Numbered from the stretch's first letter, positions 25,199-37,821 are shown. The stretch: DNA of 64,000 bases from Isoetes taiwanensis (GCA_021234155.1 JAJEKV010000049.1:3255487-3319486), one strand, 5' to 3'. Notes: a model not told the origin generated them from the sequence alone. Program-made: numbers and translations.

Positions 25199-25297
25199 CC
25201 CTCCGTCCTTGTAAATTGCCATCGCCCATTCTCTTCTTTCCTCCCATCTCTGCTCTGTATCTCAGAAATTTTTCAATCCGGTGTTTTTTTTTGAAAC

Positions 25298-26263
25298 ATG
25301 GAGTACAAATTCTTCTCCATTGCCCTTCTGATTTCTGCTTCTTTCTTTTTGGGTATTAATGCAAGACCTTCCCACCTCCGGCATCTCACAGCGCTTGTTC
25401 CTGACGCTCCTTTGATCTTGCCCTACCACAAAGGACCTCTTCTTGCCGGAAATGGAGCTCTGGATGTATACCTAATTTGGTATGGATCTTTCGGTGTTTC
25501 ACAGAAATCTATTGTGAAAGATTTCTTTCTTTCTTTCTCTTCCAGTGCCCAGAAACAGCCATCTGTTAGTTCTTGGTGGAAAACTACTTCAGGATACAAG
25601 GATCTTGCTGGCCAATCTGTTGTAAAATCTGTTCAGCTGGCAGCAGAGGCAATAGATGCTTATTCTCTTGGAAAGAGTCTAAAGAAGATGGATGTAGAAG
25701 CTCTAGTGCAGAAAGACTTGAGTTCTCGCAGTTTTGCTGCAGATGCCAAGGTTTTGTATGTTGTGCTAACTTCTGATGATGTTTATGTTGATGGATTTTG
25801 CATACAGACTTGTGCTTCACATTCTTCTATAAAAAATGGCCAGAATCGGGAGCTGCCCTATGCTTGGGCTGGAAACTCTGCCACCCAGTGCCCTGGCAAA
25901 TGTGCCTGGCCATTTGCAAGTGCTAAGAATTATTTTGGGCCTGATACAAAGCCATTGATTGCTCCAAATGGGGATGTGGGTATGGACGGATTGATCATCA
26001 ACTTGGCTACCATACTTGCTGGAGCTGCTACAAATCCTTTAACCACAGGATATTATCAAGGAGATTCAAGTGCTCCACTTGAAGCTGCCACTGCTTGCAC
26101 AGGCATTTTTGGCAGTGGAGCTTACTCTGGCTATCCTGGAGATTTGGCAATTGATACTAAAACTGGAGCCAGCTTCAATTCTTTTGGTGTTGGATCAAGA
26201 ATGTTCCTATTGCCTGCTTTGTGGAATCCTTCAACAAATAGTTGCACATATCCTAAGCCTTAG
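25298..26263 (+). CDS. EXORDIUM-like secreted protein (PHI-1 family), intact
   Basis: Single-exon, 321 codons, close to the usual length of plant EXORDIUM/EXL proteins (about 310-320). An N-terminal hydrophobic signal peptide (about residues 1-22, SIALLISASFFLGINA then R) points to the apoplast. The family domain follows: LILPYHKGPLLAGNGALDVY, LIWYGSFGVSQKSIVKDF, SVSSWWKTTSGYK, the Cys motif GFCIQTCASHSS, GNSATQCPGKCAWPFASAKN, PNGDVGMDGLIINLATILAG and the C-terminal [23 protein letters not shown] proteins are linked to brassinosteroid- and carbon-dependent growth, but their biochemical activity is unknown. It is the most divergent intact copy in the window: it ends CTYPKP rather than CAYP, and that ending links it to the pseudogene at 4.2-5.1 kb. 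A TATA box lies at 25191, and an AATAAA at 26270-26275 just after the stop may be a polyadenylation signal. Confidence 0.93.
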   Translation: MEYKFFSIALLISASFFLGINARPSHLRHLTALVPDAPLILPYHKGPLLAGNGALDVYLIWYGSFGVSQKSIVKDFFLSFSSSAQKQPSVSSWWKTTSGYKDLAGQSVVKSVQLAAEAIDAYSLGKSLKKMDVEALVQKDLSSRSFAADAKVLYVVLTSDDVYVDGFCIQTCASHSSIKNGQNRELPYAWAGNSATQCPGKCAWPFASAKNYFGPDTKPLIAPNGDVGMDGLIINLATILAGAATNPLTTGYYQGDSSAPLEAATACTGIFGSGAYSGYPGDLAIDTKTGASFNSFGVGSRMFLLPALWNPSTNSCTYPKP

Positions 26264-26670
26264 AAGAAGAATAAAGTAGCAGTTGTACAGCTGTATAAAA
26301 TCTAATAGATTCATGGTTTGACACGCAGATAAATGCTCAAGATTTTTCTTTTAAGGCAGCAAAGCAAAAGAAATGGTCAACAGCTCTATGGTCAATCTTG
26401 AAAATACAGAAATACTTCAAATTAGGAGAAACATATTAAGAAATGCATACTCCTAAGAGAAACATAGGCAGTTTTTTTTTTTTTTTCTTTAATTATTGCT
26501 TGATGCATGTTTCTCATGAATATGAATATGCTTCGGAATTTAAACTTCAACGGTTACTCTAGCAAGAGGACGCATGGGACGCTTGTATGTATATAATAAT
26601 GGTACAACCCGACTTGGTCACATTTTAACCATTAGATTGTCTGCACGTATAGTGAACAAGATTTAAATTA

Positions 26671-27326
26671 GGAAGGAAGGAAGGAAGGAAGTATATTTTT
26701 ACGTCGCACCAGAAAGGCAGCGTCACGAAGGACATGCGACCACAAGTACAAAGAAAACAAAAATACATTGCATGGGCCGAAGCCCGTGAGCACCATGGCC
26801 CGGATTAAAAAACCCCACTGGGGAAAAACCGTTGCCATGATGACCACAGATCCAAAAGCTATCTTTTGCCGCAAAAGCAACAAGCATACCTCCAACAAAG
26901 CAGAACTTCAACAAACGCCCGTAACCGTAACCTCTTCACGCCTAGGTGCCGAAAATTGGGTGCGGACTCATGCACAGCTAAACCTCCATCCTCTCATCTT
27001 TGAAAACCGGGGCAAATAGATGCCGATGCGAGATCCCGGTGCCGACCCCCGAGTAACTTCGATCAAACCACTAGACCATAAGAGCTGCCCCAGAAACAGG
27101 TAGAGTCCCAAAACCCCCATAGTAACGATCTGCAGAAAGGCGGTGGACCAGGGAGGGCACCGCCGGAAAACCAACGCGATCCAATAAGCCCAAGCGCCTT
27201 TAAGTCCATTTCGGGGAAGGCGGCGCTCGGGGAAAACGCTCAGAGAAGTCGCTCGGAGGAGGTGCATCCTCCAGCCCTGCGCCAAGGCGCCAGCACCCCT
27301 GCTCCATCGTGTGCTCCAGCGCTCAC
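26671..27326 (-). mobile_element. Non-autonomous retroelement (SINE-like) with (TTCC)n tail
   Basis: On the minus strand the 3' part carries the same ordered blocks as the LINE end at 23.1-23.3 kb (GGTTTTTCCCC, AGTGGGGTTTTTTAATCC, GCATGTCC, GACGTAAAAATA). It ends in a TTCC microsatellite (26671-26690). The 5' part shows no reverse-transcriptase similarity. TGGTCTAGTGG at 27068-27078 (minus) fits an RNA polymerase III A box and resembles the D-arm of tRNA-Glu, with TTACTCGG following. A convincing B box was not found; GGTTTTCAAAG near 27000 is a weak match. ATTAGG flanks the block on both sides (26667-26672, 27327-27332) and may be the target-site duplication. If so, the A box is about 250 nt inside, which argues against a simple SINE. 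Confidence 0.5.
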
Positions 27327-27365
27327 ATTAGGGGAAGAGCATTACCACTTCACAAGCCTATGAAC

Positions 27366-28742
27366 AAGATATCAATGTTTTTGCAATAAATAATTAAAGG
27401 ATGATACATAAACCATATGATCATGTTTAACTCAAACACAAAGCTCATCTTTACAAGATATCAATGTTTTTGCAATAAATAATCAAAGGATCAATACGTA
27501 AACCACCAGTAGGTGGAAATTCCTCGATTTTTCCTTGATTGTTTAAAATAGGTAATTTTTTGGCTTGTGGTTTCTGGTGGCGCCGCTTAGACGGCCTTGC
27601 CACAATTTTTTCACACTGAACAACAAAATCAGAGTTCAAGATGAGGAACAAATGGGGCTTCTTCAGAGCACGTAAACCACCAGTAGGTGGAAATTCCTCG
27701 ATTTTTCCTTGATTGTTTAAAATAGGTAATTTTTTGGCTTGTGGTTTCTGGTGGCGCCGCTTAGACGGCACCGCCACAATTTTTTCACACTGATTTTTTC
27801 ACACTGAACAACAAAATCAGAGTTCAAGATGAGGAACAAATGGGGCTTCTTCAGAGCACAAAGCAGCAGGACTGCAGGTATACACAGTAGAAATCGAGCT
27901 GTCACAAAGAATCAAAGCCTGCTTTAAGAAAACCAGATGAAAATAAAAAAAAACCAATGCTGCATGTTAACTCCGCATGCCCGTATCTGAGGCTTCTCAT
28001 ATTTTCGACTTCTGCAAAACATCTGGTGCCAAAAAGCAAACTCTTCCAAAAGATTGTGGCTTCTCTGTTTTGTCCCCTACAGGAAGCAACTTTCATATCC
28101 GGAAGAAGATCTTAGAACAGAGCATTCCGGAAGAAGATCTATTCCGTTTAAAAAGTCTGGGCTACTGGACATATGTCTAAAAGGCCGATGAATGGGACGA
28201 CAGAGAAGGTACTTTCAGATAAAGATCTACTCCTCTTTTTCAACAAAAGACAGCACAGGATGCATCAATAGCTCCACAGGATGCATCAATAGCTCCATTT
28301 CACCGATCTGTCACCTGTTTCCGCCATATCTGGTGTCAAGATCTCCATATCTGCAGCACAAGAGGTAAGATGTTAAACAAAAGATAATGCAAATGAAAAA
28401 AAGACAAGATATACTGCAAGCGCCATAAAGCAGGACCTCAAAAATGTTGAAATGAGATCAAATGCCTCCAGGAACCGAGAGATCGCCATCGCCAAAGCTC
28501 TGAGCTCCGCCATAGCCGGACCAAAAAAATAGAATTGAAAAAAGTGGCGCACGGAATTTCCACCTACTGGTGGATTACGGCTGGGAGCCGCCCTTTTCGG
28601 GGTTTCGGCTGAAAGCAAGCAACGGCACCCGCCGCCGCTGGCGGCGCCGGGCGCCGGTTTCCAGCCGGAAACCCCTCAAAGGGGGCGGTTCCCTAGCACA
28701 TAAACCATATGATCATGTTTAACTCAAACACAAAGCTCATCT
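27366..28742. repeat. Nested duplication: split 88-bp tandem repeat around a 1.2-kb insertion
   Basis: A unit running AAGATATCAATGTTTTTGC ... ACAAAGCTCATCTT is complete at 27366-27453. It occurs again split in two, with its first half at 27455-27496 and its second half at 28698-28742. The 1.2 kb between (27497-28697) carries a 174-bp direct duplication (27497-27670 and 27671 onward, both starting CGTAAACCACCAGTAGGTGG). An inverted copy of that start lies at 28553-28580, and a GC-rich hairpin is at the right end. This reads as insertion of a composite element into one copy of a duplicated site. Minus-strand ORFs across the repeats repeat KLPILNNQGKIEEFPPTGGL but match no family I recognise. 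Confidence 0.55.
28583..28693. repeat. GC-rich inverted repeat
   Basis: GGGAGCCGCCCTTTTCGGGG (from 28583) is matched in inverted orientation by the sequence ending at 28693 (GAAACCCCTCAAAGGGGGCG then GTTCCC). The loop is almost pure GC (GCCGCCGCTGGCGGCGCCGG). This could be the end of the inserted element or a strong RNA hairpin. Confidence 0.65.
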
Positions 28743-29885
28743 TTTGCTATGTCAAACATGTAGTTCTCAATTCATTAATATGTTGTTGTATCAAGGTATT
28801 TTAACTTTGAGACTACTCTGCCTTGCCGAAAGTGCTCTTCTCCACGATTCGGGTGAGACTTCAGATTCTTTCTTGTCAAAACTGCTTTACTCGACCATCC
28901 GATTGAGAGTTCTTGTCAATCGTTTAATTACTGACTTATGCATTTCCTAGTGAAACTACTCTACACGACCATTTGGGAAAGGACTTCTCTGGTGGATTGT
29001 TTGGCGACACATGCATTTCCCTTCTCGTCGTAGAACACAAGGCTTATGAAATGCATTTCATAATGTGCATTTCCCTTGTCCAGCATCTTTTCTTATATGA
29101 CCATCATCCCATAGACCATGAATAAGAGTATCAGCTAAAACTATCAATATTGTATATCATAGCTTCATTTACCTGTTTTTGTTTTGATGACAAATAAATG
29201 GCATACATTCATCAAGATTAAAGTTAATAAGCAGGTGTCTGATGATGCTGAGCATTCTAGATTGATAATGTTATGTATGCAAGAGTTGATATGATTTATG
29301 TCATATTGATTGATTTATTTATTTATTCATTTATTTTTTGTCAAACATATTAGAGCGGATCATTGTATTAAATGATTCATTAAACAAAATACCTCATAAG
29401 CAATACAATATTTTAGAATAATGAGCGTTGGGAGAAGGCATGTGCATGCCAGGCTTCAATACCGAGCTCACTAGAGCTAGAGATCGATTACCCAGGAAAT
29501 TTAATAGTGAGCTTCATGCCGAGCTTCAATATCATACTGCCAGAGCCAAATATCAGTTTTCCCGGGGAATTTGATGGTACGTGATGCAAGCTCCATGAAT
29601 TCTTGAATCAGAGACGATTGGTAATTCATTTCAAGCTTGGCATACGTATGGGGGATATTAATCTTCTAAAATATTGGCCTCTAAAAGATTGCTGACGGTT
29701 TATAGGATTAAAGAGGGAAGTCTTGCCTCAAGGTTGTTCATGCTTGCAATCTTTGTGCTTCTTAAACCCTAGAATCCAAATCAGAAACTATTCTGACCTT
29801 TGTAAATAGGAGCCATAGAAATGAAACGAATCAAAACTAAAAAGCACAGATGTATAAACAGAACTAAAGCATTGCACATAGATCC
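28743..29885. other. Intergenic, no gene recognised
   Basis: Contains a perfect 20-bp palindrome at 29044-29063 and a TTTA-rich patch near 29305-29338. No coding similarity. Confidence 0.55.
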
Positions 29886-29972
29886 AAGACAGACAGACAG
29901 ACAGACAGACATGCAGGCAGACAGCCAGGCAAATAGAATTTTAACATCCACGGAAGCCAAATTCACTTGGAG
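29886..29972 (-). mobile_element. Short 3' fragment of the microsatellite-tailed family, (TGTC)n tail
   Basis: On the minus strand, GGCTTCCGTGGATGTTAAAA is followed by TTCTATTTGCCTGG and then (TGTC)n (about 29886-29910 on plus). The end sequence matches that at 23.2 kb (CTCCGTGGACGTTAAAATA) but the tail repeat differs. Only the last 40-90 bp are recognisable. Confidence 0.55.
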
Positions 29973-31345
29973 GTCTTCAGTAATACTAGTAGCAGTGACC
30001 CAAAACTTGCTGGAGAGCTAGCTGCCAGGTCAGTTCACATGGACATAATAGAGAAGGCTACAATAGCAGTTTAGAGGCTAGCAGCGCAGTCATCAAACCT
30101 TTTGGCTGATCATTCACCTCTGGGTCTATGAATAGTCGACCATGCTTGCTGGTCGATCTACACAAATCCTTCAAAATGTTAATCAAAGAGCTCCTCGGTG
30201 GTTTAACTCCAGATCACAAACTCCTCAAGAAATTTGTCAAAATACGGTTATGGAGATAGAATCTAAAGAGAAAGATTTGTAGAAACTGATCTGCTGCGAC
30301 CGATGGTGAATGATTTTTGTGACCGCTACTTCACTGTTATATAAGGATTCTTAATTTCATATGAATTGAAAGGTCCGCATTGAGTGCCCTAAACCATGAC
30401 AGCGGAAACCGCGTATGGCCACCTCTTGAATGGTGGCCGTGATTGTGCAAGTCGGCAACAGCTATCAAAAACGATCTAGTGCTTCAAAAATTCCACTCCA
30501 TATGAATACGCCTGAGACCTCAGCAGCTTGTGAAAAAGAAATTAATCAAAATCCTTTCCTTGACAGATGGCCTTGTTTCAAGAAGTGGGCAGTCAATATC
30601 TGCAGGGCACTGGTTGGTTGCGTGATTTGAAAACACAAATGCCACCTGGTCTTTAGAGGTTTGAACAACCCTTCTGGGGGCCTCTACCAAGAGATAAAAT
30701 CTCGTCTCCATGATCAGTTCCTGATTTCGAAGCTACATTCAGATGTCAAGGATGAGGTTTGCGGTCACCTCTACCTCCCTTGACTTCTCATTGTATTAGC
30801 ATCGTCTTAGTAACATAAAGTTTCTTCGTTCTTCAAGAAGGGAGGAAAGGAAAAAAAAAAAAAAGCAAAACTATTTGTATACAAATGTCATCGTTAGAAA
30901 AAATTAAAGCAATGATATAAAGCAAGGCTCGATTAAAGCCACATGGGCCAATCATATGCCTTGGCCCTAACTTCGAGGCTATTTAAAGAAATGCCCTCAA
31001 ACCCTAAAACCTTTTAAATTCAGAGGCCACCACAGGGTCAAGAGCTGCTGGAGCGAGATTCGAGGAGCGCCAAGGATACTTGAGCCTCAGAGCTCGAGAA
31101 GAGCCAATGCAGGGGCTATTTTAACGCCTTAATTCTTGAGGAAGATCGGCCATGTCAGGGTTGTACAGTGGCAATTTAGATGAAGTCAGGTTGGTCCTTT
31201 AATAGTATGTCAACTATAGCTTAACAGTCAGAGTTAAGCTAAATTGTCTCTTTTGTTTTAGTTTTAAGTGTTCTTGACTCAATACCTTAAAATCAGACTG
31301 ACTAAACACTAACCCTTGTATTTCCATAAATTAGATATGATTAGA
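29973..31345. other. Intergenic, no gene recognised
   Basis: Short ORFs only. An oligo-A at 30849-30864 may be a retrosequence tail. Nothing further can be supported. Confidence 0.5.
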
Positions 31346-31432
31346 ATTGTGTGTTGTACAGTGTCACATGTCCGATAGGACGCTGCCTTGTGGCGTGACG
31401 TTAAAATCTCTTCTTCTTCTTCTTCTTCTTCT
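31346..31432 (+). mobile_element. Short 3' fragment of the microsatellite-tailed family, (TTC)n tail
   Basis: Plus strand reads TCACATGTCCGATAGGACGC, then TGCCTTGTGGCGTGACGTTA, then AAATCTC and (TTC)8. This matches the terminus of the minus-strand element at 26.7 kb (GCATGTCC ... GACGCTGCC ... GCGACGTAAAAAT) and of the LINE at 23.2 kb. The tail here is a trinucleotide repeat. Confidence 0.55.
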
Positions 31433-33898
31433 ATTGTTATGATAATATGTGATCATGGTATGATGCTCTATTATGCACCTCTTGTGTGTGCAGAGAGCAA
31501 GTAGAGATATTATAGAAGCCATGTTAGTATGATTCTAGCAGTTAGTCCTCATTAGTTCCCATTATATTCAGCCTGGGCATAGAGAGCCAGCATGATCGTG
31601 GGTCTAGGGCCTTGGATGACTTAGAATAGGGGACTTGTTCCGACTGCAGAGGGATTCATGGTGTGCTTATTCTACCGAAGTTATGTAGCTAGCTATCTAG
31701 ATCTAATACTTTGTCGCTGCATGCGATCAAGATATGGATTTGACCCCTCCTAGGTGATGCGTCACCTCAGAGAGGTTAGGTCGAGTACGAGAAGAGGCGA
31801 CCTCGTCTCTCTAGCTGCCTACATTTGGCAAGATGCCTCTTGGGAGGAGTTGTATTTTCTGCCTCATCGAACTAGGGGAGATGAAACCCCAGAGTAGCCT
31901 TAGAGTTGCATATCTGGCAGGCTACAATCGAGATCCAAAACTCTTTGATCTATCTGCAACGTATGCACAAGAGGGGCGGATGGAGCAGACTACCCTTGCC
32001 ATTGTTCTATGCCAGCCAACTCCATTGTTATGACTTCCGTCTGTTAACATCCTGAGACCCAGACCATCAGTCATACCACACAAAGTTAGAGCTTGGGTTA
32101 GGATCTCCATTTATCTATGTTGACGTGTCTATCCCTCACCTTTCGTGGTGAGTAGTTATATAATTTATGTACATGTTGCTTATGCTAACATTACATGCTT
32201 CCGCCATGAGATCGACCCAGGGAAAGACGGGGCAATGACACGTCCTTTCTTCCACGTTGCTTTTGGAGCACCAGCCAACAACTGACATTGCAAGGACGGT
32301 CCCTCATCCACTCGAGGAGTTTCCGAGGGGGATCTCTTGGTCCTATATGATGAGAGCATTGTAGAGGACTAGGGGACGTCACATTCAACCACCAATAGTT
32401 TTAGAAAATATAGTTGAGCCAACTATAGTTCAGCGAACAATAGTTCAACATTATGTTGATATAGTTATAGAGATATTTGAAACAAGTGCTGATACAATTG
32501 CAAAGGCATTTGAAACAAGTGAACGAAGAGGTGAAGTACACGTGGTAGAGATATTTTTGTGAGTAGAAAGCTGGACCTCAATGGTTGTGCTGGTGAAAAC
32601 ATAAACAAACTTTGAGAAAATTGAAGTACCTAGACCACACATTATAGAGTATACAAAAAATAAGAAAGTTCTACTCAGGCTTGGTATTAGGGAATTCTTA
32701 AACAAGGTAAGTGTCCACTATGACTTGGGTTCTCAAGGCCCTCTAATTTTGCATGAATAGTGCACAAACGCACAATATATCTGCTACCGAATCTAGAAAC
32801 ATCCCACTTAATTTTTTTTTTTTAAGTTGGCTACACTACAGCTCTAGCTTTTCTAGCTGGAAGATTTGGTATTGCGGTGAACCGCCGATTTAGTTGCTTG
32901 CTCCATCAAAGGGTGTTGTTGCAGAAGCATTGAAGCATGATTGAACATGCACATGAATTTAACATACACAGCATAGACAAGCAGCTTGCAAGGGCGAAAA
33001 AATGTGTCTTCGTATGTTGGTCCTTTCTAAACTTGCTCCATGGAGGGTCGTTTCTTTCAAAGTCTTTTTGAAACAGCAATATGTGAATCAAACACTGCAC
33101 TCTATAAACAGGAAGAATTAGATGAAGATTCAAGTGCTTTTGTTGTGTCAAACCGATTGCTAGGTGCATGACCATTTATAAAGCCAGATTAGATTGTGGT
33201 GGGTCCATCTCTTACATCACAGGGTAAGATATTCCGAAATATCTTCTTCTGTTCGAAGTGCTTTCGTTCAGTTGCTTCTTATTGTTGTTCAGCCATTGGC
33301 TCTATTGTTGGCACAGCTTTCCTTGTCCTCTTCATGGTCTGCATCATTCAACTTTAATTTGGATCAGTGCATTGTGAAGATACTTGGGCTACTTACTGCA
33401 CAAAAATTCTATTTATCCATGTCCAGGAGGGTCCAGGAGCATTTCTCCTGCACAAAGATTCTATTTGTCCATGCTCAAGACCATGTTTCCTGCACCTGTG
33501 TCTTTCTTCGATGCTACTCCAACCTTAGTAAGGCTTTCACTATTGGAAGATGCATATCTCTCTTTTTCTTTTTGGAAGTTCTCGGTGCTTGCATCCCAGC
33601 ATAGCATGCCTTTGCCCATCCTTGTTGTAGGTCTGCTAATTTGGATGATAATGTATTGCTAGTTTGGATGGTAATGTGTGGCAGTCATCAAAAGGTCATG
33701 TCGCCCTGATTTCACTTTGCCATTCTTATATGGCAATTACATTGCAGCTAATTGGAGTTGCTCTTGTCATTTCGAAGATTACATGGTAACAATCTATGCC
33801 ATTGGCCTGGATGTACATTTCTTATCAGGTACATATGGCCATAAATTCTCCCAGAGTGACAAGTCGTACAAGGACATGATGAGTTAAGTCCCGTAAAC
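31433..33898. other. Intergenic, no gene recognised
   Basis: Short ORFs only. Around 32400-32720 the plus strand reads as decayed coding-like sequence (IVEPTIVQRTIVQHYVDIV) without a recognisable family. ATTCTATTTGTCCATG / TTCTATTTATCCATG phrases with TTTCTCCTGCAC repeat near 33400-33500. Confidence 0.5.
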
Positions 33899-35572
33899 AT
33901 GGAGTACAGAGGTGGGAAGGGTCAGGGAAGTACACAAGCCAAAATGCACACGGGAGAAGTATATTATGTGATAATGAATGACACAGCAGCGGAGATAGTA
34001 TCGGGATTCAGGCTATTAGAATGGCCGATCGGAAAAAGGGAGAGCCACAGACCCATACAGCTGACACTTACAGGGAATGAACATGCCTCGAGTGACAGAC
34101 AACAAGAGACAGAGGAGGCTAACGGGAAACTGAAAATACAGTTTCAAGAGAAGCATGTAGATATATTTGTACAGTATATCAAAGAAGAGATGGGAAAATG
34201 GAACTGGACGGCACACAGGGCAGACGAAAATGGGGACAGGCTTAATGATATAACAGTGAAAGTAGCAACGGAAGTGTTCGGAAAGAGAAGAAGAAAAAGG
34301 GGGAAGGCCGCATTCAAGGCCTCAAGTTGGTACGACGATGAATGTAGAGAACAGAAAAGAAAGGTTAGAGAGCAGAGAGGGAGAGAGACATACCAATCCG
34401 AAAGAACGGTGTACTTGAAGATGCTGAAGGCGAAGAGAAACAAAAACTTGGTACAGCACCAATGGGGACTGGCTAAACTTCTGAAAAAGAAACCTCGGAA
34501 ATTCTGGAAAGGATTTAAAGGGAAAGGGCAAGGGAATCAGAAAAATGGTAGCACGCAAGACGATATTGGGGCAGACGGGTGGGAGAGATACGTGGAAAAA
34601 CTGTATAAGACCGGAGCATCTCCAGCACCAATACCAGAGTTGCAAGGGATGGACAAACCGTGTTTTAGCACACAGGAAGTGATGATAGCACTAAACAGAA
34701 TGGCCAATAACAAAGCCCCAGATCTATATGGATTAACAGTCGAATTGTTAAAATGCGCAAATACAGCGTTAGGAAAACAGGTGACAGATATATTCAACGG
34801 CATCATACACACAGGACTTCCAGCCAGATGGGCGTATAACAGGGTGATACCCCTACACAAGGGAGGGAGCAGACAGGAACCTGGAAATTATAGAACCATA
34901 ATGGTGAGTTCCATTTTTGCAAAATGGTTTGGAAAAGGTTTAGACAATAAGCTGAAGCAGTGGGCAGAGGTAGGGAACCGGAGAGCACAGGGACAGGCAG
35001 GGTTCAGGCTGGAACACTCGACCATGGATCACCTAGTGACCCTCAGGATATTGGTAGAACAGAATAGAAACCAGGGAAAGAAAGTAATATGCTGCTTTGT
35101 GGACTTTAGGAAAGATTTTGACACAGTCCCGAGGGAAAAACTAATACAAAGGCTTATAGATATGCAGGCACCAAAGGATATGGTAGGGGCAATTGCAAGA
35201 TTGTACTATAATGTATATGCAAAAATGGAAGAAGAAGGGAAAGCAATAGACTGCGACACGGGAGTCAAGCAGGGATGCCCATTATCCCCCACACTGTTCG
35301 GGATATACATAGATGCATTACAAGATTTCATAGCAGAACAGCAAGGGGACAAAGACGCTCCCACACTAGGGGACACCAAAGTACCCATCATGCTATATGC
35401 AAATGACCTGACCATGATGGCCACAAAGAACAAGGGAATGCACAGGTTACTGAAACTGTTGGAAAGCTTCTGCGAACAAACAGGACTGACAGTTAATCTC
35501 GCGAAAACCAAAATAGTCTTCTTCGGTCACAAAATAGACATAAACCGTTCAGATATTTGGGAACAGAGTTAG
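33899..35572 (+). pseudogene. Reverse transcriptase of the microsatellite-tailed LINE (YAND variant)
   Basis: 557 open codons. Blocks in order: basic linker KKKPRKFWKGFKGKGQGNQK, MANNKAPDLYGLTVELLK, RWAYNRVIPLHKGGSRQEPG NYRTIMVSS, GQAGFRLEHSTMDHLVTL, CCFVDFRKDFDTVPREKL, GVKQGCPLSPTLF and LYANDLTMMA. The catalytic YxDD box reads YAND, so the first metal-binding Asp is replaced by Asn and activity is probably lost. The FRKDFDTV and NKAPDLYGLT blocks also depart from the usual FRKAFDTV and KAPGPDGLT. The ATG at 33899 lies within truncated endonuclease sequence and is not the native start. Confidence 0.82.
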
Positions 35573-36573
35573 AAGAATCAACAGAATACAGATATCTAGG
35601 ATACGACACACATGGCAAAGGGAAATGGGCTAAAGGGGCAGATACAAGATTCCAAACAGCCATTGGGAGTTACTACAATATGAAAAATTTCTGCAATAAA
35701 AGCAGAATAATAGACTGGGAAATCAAATGCTATCTGTTCAGCGCAGTGGTCGCAACCACGCAACTATATGGGGCAGAGGCCTGGGGACCGGGGCTAATAG
35801 AAAAGAAATGGGAGAAACAGGAGGGAATATTCAGGCAATGGCATAAACAGGAATTCAAGTTGAGAACGAACACACCATAAACAACTATAGTGTATGAGAC
35901 GGGGCAGAAACCAATGGAAGTAAGGGCGTGGGAAAAGAACATCAGATATCTCATAAGAAACAATGCAGGCGGGAAACCGAATAAGTTAGCGAATATCGCG
36001 ATCAGCGAATCAGCGAAAGCCCACATAACCGAGGGCAACGGATGGTTTAGGGAGGTAGCAATATGGACAAGAAAAATGGGGATGAATCTGAGCGATCTGA
36101 TAAGTGAAGGAGAATGGAATGATGAATGGGCAAACAAAGCTACGCAAGCTTGGCTGCAAAAACACACAGGGCCCAAGACAATTTGGCTTTTGACTGTATT
36201 CAATCCAGAACAACAGATAGGATAGCAGATGTATCACGATAATCTACTAGGAAAAGCCAGGAAGGATATCCTGTCAAGATTTAGAATGGGAAGCCATGAC
36301 CTAAGAATTGAAAAGGACAGATGGCGGAGAATTGAGAAAGATGATCGGATATGCAGAATCTGTGACAGAGGGGAAGTGGAAGATGAAAATCATATGCTAA
36401 ATGAATGCCCAATATATGAAGGCATCAGGAACAAGTACAGAAACGGAAGATGGGGCCAACCTGTACACACCATGATGGCAAGGACAGAAACAATGAGAAA
36501 ACTGGCAGACGCAATACGGGAAATGACGGCAAGGCACCGGGAAGTACATAAAGAAAAAGGGCTTCTGTTATGA
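35557..36573 (+). pseudogene. C-terminal half of the same ORF2, frameshifted with two stops
   Basis: Continues the RT in another frame (STEYRYLGYDTHGKGKWAKG ... YLFSAVVATTQLYGAEAWGP), the LINE thumb region. In-frame stops at 35878-35880 (TAA) and 36223-36225 (TAG) split it. The last part holds RFRMGSHDLRIEKDRWRRI and ICRICDRGEVEDENHMLNEC, the Cys/His tail shared with the truncated element at 22.5 kb. The ORF ends at 36573. Confidence 0.78.
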
Positions 36574-36812
36574 ACCGCCTGAGAGGCGCACCATACCTGC
36601 CCAGAAATGCTCAGCTCAAAGCTGATTGATAACGACGCATCCGTGCACGGCCCTGAAGCCGACCCAAAGCGGGATGCCGGTATTAATAGAGAAAAGTGAA
36701 GCCTTCAGAAAAGGCTACAATGTAAACCAGCATGATGTGCTAGTAGCGCCCATCAGGGAGCTCGCCCATGCTGCATAAGTCCACGGGCCTCAGGGCACAA
36801 GGGACAATAATG

Positions 36813-37626
<814 letters not shown>

Positions 37627-37758
37627 CCAACACACAACTACCATTAACATTATTAACACAAACCATTACATCCAACACATTTAAATTAAAATTCCCTTGA
37701 AACCCCCTTTGGGTTGGGTGCATATTCACACGGGAGGTTACATAGGGCAGCGAGAGCC
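37627..37758. repeat. Left arm of an inverted-repeat element
   Basis: The arm begins CCAACACACAACTACCATTA and matches the reverse complement of 39342-39475 over about 130 bp, with scattered mismatches. Without the LINE inserted between the arms, the element would be about 450 bp. It is compatible with a foldback or long-TIR non-autonomous DNA transposon. A target-site duplication was not identified. Confidence 0.7.
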
Positions 37759-37821
37759 CCTAAAAATTTACAATACACGTACAAAATTAACACCATTAAG
37801 TACATTCTCTCAAACGTTATA

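Noticed and set aside
27451-27777. 108-codon ORF with an internal repeat
   Set aside because: The repeat follows directly from the 174-bp DNA duplication; no known family, no start context. Described as a repeat instead.
34016-34860. Minus-strand ORFs of about 100 codons opposite the LINE RT
   Set aside because: Antisense shadows of a purine-rich RT coding strand.
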